Shown here in pieces: positions 63,076 through 64,000 of a DNA stretch of 64,000 nucleotides. Position 1 is the first letter of the stretch, and each line of letters opens with the position of its first letter. The translations under genes were made by a program, and so were the position numbers. The DNA comes from Paramecium octaurelia (lineage: Eukaryota; Ciliophora; Oligohymenophorea; Peniculida; Parameciidae), in assembly GCA_905182995.1 (NCBI GenBank), contig CAJJDP010000126.1:249762-313761 (forward strand). Reading direction: 5' to 3'. The notes below the pieces were generated by a model, which was not told the origin of the DNA, did no database searches, and saw only the letters and a list, made by a program, of their open reading frames with translations.

Positions 63076-64000
63076 ATGCTAAAATCTTTATTTTTATTGG
63101 TTGTTTTGGGTTGTAGTCTGGGCAAACATACGGATCATATATTAGCGGAACTTGAAGAAGTGAATTATAAAATCGTGATAAAAGTGATAGATTTTTCAGC
63201 TTATGCTTTATCAGGTGTGATTATTAATGTGAAGTATTTAGTTAAGTAAAATTTAGGAACGGCAATTCAAATATAGGAGAGAAGAATCTAATGACAGACA
63301 GCAGCGGTACGGTCACTTTAATTGGAAAATTTGCAAAATAACATTCATACTAAATAATTGCTGTTGCATCGACAACTTTCAACAATATTTAAGCATCTGC
63401 TTAAATTAATGGAGTAACTGATCAAACTGGATTGATAGTTTTTAATGGAAAAGTCTAATTTACTCAATCTGATGTTTATGTCAAAGATGAATTTCAGCGT
63501 GGCTTGATTTTTGTAATTATCAATTCTAACTAAAGATAAAAACGCTATCGAATTCGAAACCATTACCTGGAGTATTCATTCAATTTACTGCTATTTATCT
63601 AGATGATGCTAAGCTGACAAAAGAAGTCAACTTTATAGCTACAACCAATGAAAAAGGGGAAGAGAACGTTCGCTTTTTATTACCTACCACTGGAGGTTCA
63701 TTCACTATTTTATACACAGCATCTAAATTAGAGTATTGGAACACTTAACAATTAGATAGAAATTCTTAAAATTTCGTTTTATGGCCGTATTAGAATTCTT
63801 TATTATATTAGAGAATAGAAATATGAATTATCAGTTAATATTGATCTCTAACCTGGATAATTCCAATATCTCTTGACTGCCCTCATTTAAGATTAAAATT
63901 AAAAACCATTATAAGGAGCTAAAATTTAAGTTACAGGAACTAATTTAGGATCAAATCAATAATTAATTGAAAATAACTTAATTAGTGGACCTGATGGAAA
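63076..64000 (+). CDS. Secreted or membrane protein with Ig-like repeats (3' end beyond window)
   Basis: The frame begins with a clear signal peptide (MLKSLFLLVVLGCSLGKH) and, after introns 63234-63256 (23 nt), 63513-63535 (23) and 63787-63811 (25), stays open to the last base. The mature part is beta-rich, with recurring units of the type (G)V-x-(V/I)-x-(A/V)-x-x-x-x-(N/D)-x-x-G: NGVTDQTGLIVFNGKV, PLPGVFIQFTAIYLDDAK, TTNEKGEENVRFLLPTTGG, PLQGAKIQVTGTNLG. This resembles bacterial-type Ig-like or carboxypeptidase-regulatory-like folds, but the family is not certain. Likely a cell-surface or secretory-granule protein. Confidence 0.75.

Noticed and set aside
1-64000. Bacterial-style features: operons, ribosome-binding sites, CRISPR arrays, insertion sequences
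   Set aside because: The code, introns and gene families are ciliate. Repeats present are coding repeats, assembly duplications or the antigen inverted repeat. No tRNA or rRNA gene was recognised either.

Overview
This window is macronuclear DNA of a ciliate, almost certainly Paramecium (P. tetraurelia-like). Long reading frames run through TAA and TAG, read as glutamine, and close only at TGA. Nearly every gene carries GT...AG introns of 20-31 nt. Genes are packed with tens of bases between them, base composition is strongly AT-rich, and two giant Cys-periodic genes have the architecture of Paramecium immobilization (surface) antigens. I rebuilt coding regions by removing short introns that restore frame; for most genes the spliced length is an exact multiple of three. 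Family names come from motif recognition, not from a search.

Layout. 1-3.7 kb: a minus-strand gene, cut by the window edge, made largely of 29-residue repeats. 3.7-14.5 kb: a coiled-coil protein, a small zinc protein resembling the TFIIH p44/SSL1 C-terminus, a Gln/Asn-rich protein, an ATG8-family protein, a cyclic-nucleotide phosphodiesterase, a heat-shock transcription factor and an unknown gene. The last 1.3 kb of this block is repeated after a single N. 14.5-17.7 kb is gene-poor. 18.3-31 kb holds a plus-strand surface-antigen gene, and 49.0-58.5 kb its minus-strand twin; together with flanking DNA they form a very large inverted repeat. The 17 kb between them holds ordinary housekeeping and cytoskeletal genes: a vWA/papain protease, a RIB43A-like protein, coiled-coil proteins, a protein with two cyclic-nucleotide-binding domains and a choline-transporter-like (SLC44) protein. 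59-61 kb is gene-poor. 61-64 kb carries a RING protein, UFD1 and the start of a secreted protein.

Main discovery. The plus-strand antigen copy contains an 82-bp insertion (23530-23611) absent from its twin. It has the hallmarks of a Paramecium internal eliminated sequence (IES): TA at the left edge and ACAG inverted termini. The second boundary dinucleotide is TG instead of TA, which would explain why it was not excised. It shifts the frame and brings in a stop at once; removing it restores a frame equivalent to the twin. A second layer of disruption in the same gene (two N-flanked duplications of about 1.5 kb) looks like an assembly fault. After correcting both, the two antigens are 3166 and 3163 codons.

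Functional links: protein turnover (ATG8-like, UFD1, RING, papain-like protease), stress response (HSF with HSE-like sites upstream), cyclic-nucleotide signalling (PDE, double CNBD protein) and cilia/cytoskeleton (RIB43A-like, coiled coils). I see no operon logic; neighbours are simply close.
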